NCBI RefSeq assembly: GCF_947495255.1
Contig: NZ_CANLYI010000002.1
Coordinates: 422,518-486,517, forward strand
Reading direction: 5' to 3'
From: an uncultured Winogradskyella sp.
Lineage (GTDB): Bacteria; Bacteroidota; Bacteroidia; Flavobacteriales; Flavobacteriaceae
Length of the DNA: 64,000 bases
This document shows positions 62,201 to 64,000 of the stretch, in pieces (position 1 is the first letter of the stretch; the number at the start of each line of letters is the position of its first letter). The notes below the pieces were generated by a model, which made no database searches, was not told the DNA's origin, and saw only the letters and a program-made list of their open reading frames with translations. The position numbers and the translations under genes are program-made.

Positions 62201-64000
62201 ATTAGTATAGGCTGTTGGATTGCTTATTGGATTACTTGCTGTTGCCGCATTATCTTCTGTAGCATAATAGCTCACAATATATTGCGTAGCATCTTGTCCG
62301 TTTAAAATCTCTGCATCCTTACTTGTTAAATCGAAGATTGCAAAACCATCGGCTGAAATATCATCACAAACTTCTAATGCGGTTGGCGCTACAAGTTGTG
62401 GTGTTGGCTCTACGATTAAGTCTAACTCTACGATTGTTGCACAGTCTGTCGCTATTGTTGCACTTTCTACTCTTACATATAGCTTTTGCTCATTAATAAC
62501 AATGTTATTGTAATCAATACTCGTATCAATTGCATCGACACCATTTTCTGCATTAACTGCTGTTTCATGGTAAGTCACTTGTAAGCCTGGTGCACCTGCT
62601 GTTACTTCATTGTTAACATTCGTTAAAGTAAACACGCCAAAGCCATCATTGTCTGGGTCACAATACCTTAATGGTTGTGGTGTAAACGCTATTGGTGCTT
62701 GTTGCACTATCAATTCTAAAGTGGTTGTACTATAACAGCCTGTATCAATATCTTCTACACGTACATGAATAATTTGTCCGTTGCTTGTATTGGTATAAAG
62801 CGTTGGTAAAGGATTCGTCCCTGATATCGCTTCACCTGGAAGTTCATAATAGTTGACCGAATAAGCTGGATTATTACTGGTAATCTCTCCATTCTTTAAA
62901 CTTAAATCCATTTCGGTTAGACCATCTGGCGTACCGTCATCACAAACTTCTAAGGCTGTTGGAGCCACTAAACTTGGTAATGGATTGACTACTAAATCAA
63001 AACCTAAAGTTGAACTACAGCTTGTGATTGTATTAGTTAACACAGCTATGATTGGTTGTGGATTACTTAAATTAGTATATGGTGTTGTAATGGCGTTGAT
63101 ACCTGATTCTGCGTCTACTGTATTAGCATAATAGCTCACAGAAACATTGACTTGACCATCCAAAATCTCTGTCGTCTTTGTACTTAAATCAAATACTTCT
63201 TCTTCATCGCCTGGGTTAGCGTAATCACATAATTCATAAGCGGTTACTGCTATAGTTGTTGGCTTTGGATTAACTATTAATTGTAACGTAGTAATTGCTG
63301 AACAATCGCTTAGGTCATTATCGATACGTGCATAAATCTCTTGTGCATATGCTGATGTATTAGTGTAGTTGGTTGGTAATGGACTACCACCTGCTATTGC
63401 ACTTGGCATATCTGCATAATAACTAACACTCATATTGGCTTGTGTGCCTATGACTTCTGCATCTCTTAAACTTAAATTAAACACTGCAAATCCGTCTGTA
63501 TTATCATCACATACTTCTAATGGTGTCGTAGTATTAGCGATTGGATTAGCTAAAACTTCAAGTTGTAATGAATTGATATTATAACAATTTGTAGTGGTGT
63601 TTTCTAAGCGTACAAAAATTGTTTGATTTGCTGGATCGGTATTAATATAGCCATCAAATAATTCACCTGTATCTGCCATTGCTTCTGATGATGTTCCATG
63701 GAAAGACACTTCTATTCCCGTTTGTCCGTTTAAGAAATCTGATACTTTATCGCTTAATGGGAAGCCTACAAATTCATCTGTATCATCATCACAAACTTGC
63801 AATGCTGTCACTGCAAATAGCTCTGGTAATGGGTTAATTATCACTTCAAAACTTGTAGTTGCATAACAGTCTGGATGTAATGGGTCTTCTACTCTTACAT
63901 AGACGGTTTGTGAACTTAATGTGCTTGTACTTGCTAAAGCGCCTACATTATTATTGGCATCGTCTTGGCTGTTATGGAACGAAACATCAAAAATTGCTGC
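59252..64000 (-). CDS. Giant repeat protein with T9SS type B C-terminal domain, 5' end outside window
   Basis: The frame is open through the right edge; about 1582 residues are visible. At least 13 complete repeats of about 90-110 residues follow one another. Each has a CDD...DGF..FDL start, an EILNGQ...V.YY segment, YTN, Q.IYVRV and a TGCY.....L.VNPLP end. The last part has a different beta-sandwich, then the gliding-motility-type sorting domain (YFTPNGDGFNETWNIAGIG, then KIYIFDRYGKLLKQL and GWDGTFNGNRMPTSDYWFTV). It is a secreted surface protein, likely adhesin-like, exported by T9SS with the downstream PorP/SprF protein. The ATG at 63844 is internal. Confidence 0.93.
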   Translation of the reverse strand, partial: AAIFDVSFHNSQDDANNNVGALASTSTLSSQTVYVRVEDPLHPDCYATTSFEVIINPLPELFAVTALQVCDDDTDEFVGFPLSDKVSDFLNGQTGIEVSFHGTSSEAMADTGELFDGYINTDPANQTIFVRLENTTTNCYNINSLQLEVLANPIANTTTPLEVCDDNTDGFAVFNLSLRDAEVIGTQANMSVSYYADMPSAIAGGSPLPTNYTNTSAYAQEIYARIDNDLSDCSAITTLQLIVNPKPTTIAVTAYELCDYANPGDEEEVFDLSTKTTEILDGQVNVSVSYYANTVDAESGINAITTPYTNLSNPQPIIAVLTNTITSCSSTLGFDLVVNPLPSLVAPTALEVCDDGTPDGLTEMDLSLKNGEITSNNPAYSVNYYELPGEAISGTNPLPTLYTNTSNGQIIHVRVEDIDTGCYSTTTLELIVQQAPIAFTPQPLRYCDPDNDGFGVFTLTNVNNEVTAGAPGLQVTYHETAVNAENGVDAIDTSIDYNNIVINEQKLYVRVESATIATDCATIVELDLIVEPTPQLVAPTALEVCDDISADGFAIFDLTSKDAEILNGQDATQYIVSYYATEDNAATASNPISNPTAYTNTDPFSQILWIRVEDNMTVEGCYKLTSLELIVNPLPVLVTPAPIELCDVNNPGDEQEGFTLEDANAEILNGQTGITLTYYETQADADDAINSIASPYVNTSNAQTIFVRAQNDITGCYNTVTVTLRVNPIPSPEASPEAIEVCDDDNDGFGAFDLEQRTIAITNSEPNVVITYHETQIDAETGDNSLTSPYTNIVANNQFLYVRSENTLTGCYSLTTNRLELIVHPAPEVPTAIESYVICDTDSNGFAAFDLTTKDTEILNGQNPADVILTYHVSLADAEAGDNPIINVGNYTNTVNPQTLYVRLYDPITSCQDTGSFELSVSLPPVAIQPTQLNTCDDLGEVPGDEITVFDLTVKDIEITGGNGSWSVAYYETQLDAEAQLNVIPDPTQYTNTSVNGAVANPQTLYAVVTDTNTGCTDMVTLTIRVQPNPTPTLVLPNIELCDNDNAGDGVELFDLTENEVLLLNGEANVTASYYETADDADAGTNAIVDPTAYSNTATPEQTIYVRVTNDITGCYALVDFTIMVHPLPEVVAVTDFIQCELNTDGIDSFDLTTKDAEVLNGQDATQFIVTYHEALIDAQDGVNALVSPYTNSISNPQPIYVRITNNVTGCAISTQVFNIEVQEGARAEEDVIVYELCDDNMETDGDTTNDSVQFDLTSQDIFVLDGQDATNYVVTYYATLEDANLKVNPLPTLYENVVNPQVIYGRVDNDTPDVVTGNDTSVCYAIAEVSLEVNPLPEFDLDDEYILCINTNGSEILDPLVIDTFLSTSDYSFVWTYEGVDITGATEATLMPTAGGIYGVTITNLITGCENTDDTLVTESEPPSLTIEQLTQAFAENHVLQVVLGDEIGEYEFSLDGGPWQDELIFSNVSSGEHEIVARDKNGCGSESATTFIVDYPLYFTPNGDGFNETWNIAGIGSNAKIYIFDRYGKLLKQLSPEGSGWDGTFNGNRMPTSDYWFTVEYDEPGTDIRKEFKAHFTLKR

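Noticed and set aside
59252..64000. CRISPR-like array suggested by regular repeats
   Set aside because: The repeats are about 300 bp, coding, in frame and diverged, so they are protein repeats. No CRISPR array or cas gene was seen anywhere in the window.

Overview
The window is AT-rich, with TAnnTTTG-type -7 boxes, SusC/SusD genes, type IX secretion (T9SS) sorting domains, PorP/SprF, a folK-deoxynucleoside kinase fusion and a short primary sigma factor. Together these point to a marine member of the Flavobacteriaceae (Bacteroidetes). The exact genus cannot be named from this sequence alone.

Layout. (1) 1-1763 is chromosome, with a truncated ligand-sensing propeller protein gene running off the left edge. 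(2) 1764-21759 is a roughly 19.9 kb integrated element. It is bounded by a perfect 57-bp direct repeat of the 3' half of tRNA-Leu(UAA), and just inside both ends lies a matching 24-bp motif built from two tandem 11-mers. It carries a tyrosine integrase at the left end, a probable replication-type protein, a BfmA/BtgA-like mobilization protein, and a 0.9-kb mostly non-coding region with a GC-rich hairpin. Its cargo is a starch/alpha-glucan utilization locus: SusC, SusD, SusE, a SusG-like GH13 lipoprotein, a SusB-like GH97, an unusual multidomain SGNH hydrolase with starch-binding-like modules, and a divergent SusR-like membrane regulator. Debris of further PUL genes lies at the distal end of the operon, and a decayed IS256-family element lies near the right end. 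(3) 21704-64000 is ordinary chromosome: tRNA-Leu, tRNA-Gly, mutS, an RNA methylase, folK-dNK, a queuosine precursor transporter, an AsmA-like protein, rpoD, rpsU, a gamma carbonic anhydrase, murI, two skp/ompH genes, bamA, uppS, nadK, pdxJ, tig, clpP, clpX, a GH3-family protein, a LytS/LytTR-type two-component pair with a divergent three-gene secreted cluster, and a PorP/SprF gene followed by a giant repeat adhesin-like protein that runs off the right edge.

How the genes work together. In the element, the outer-membrane SusCDE complex and the surface amylase would capture and cleave starch, and the GH97 enzyme would release glucose in the periplasm. The SusR-like protein would sense the oligosaccharides and switch on the divergent operon. 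The integrase, att repeats and mobilization gene suggest the whole system arrived, and may still move, as one unit. The chromosomal part holds an envelope-assembly cluster (murI-skp-skp-bamA-uppS) and a proteostasis cluster (tig-clpP-clpX).

The main candidate discovery is the mobile starch-utilization island with its att and arm-site architecture and possible origin of transfer. Next are the SGNH enzyme and the PUL remnants.
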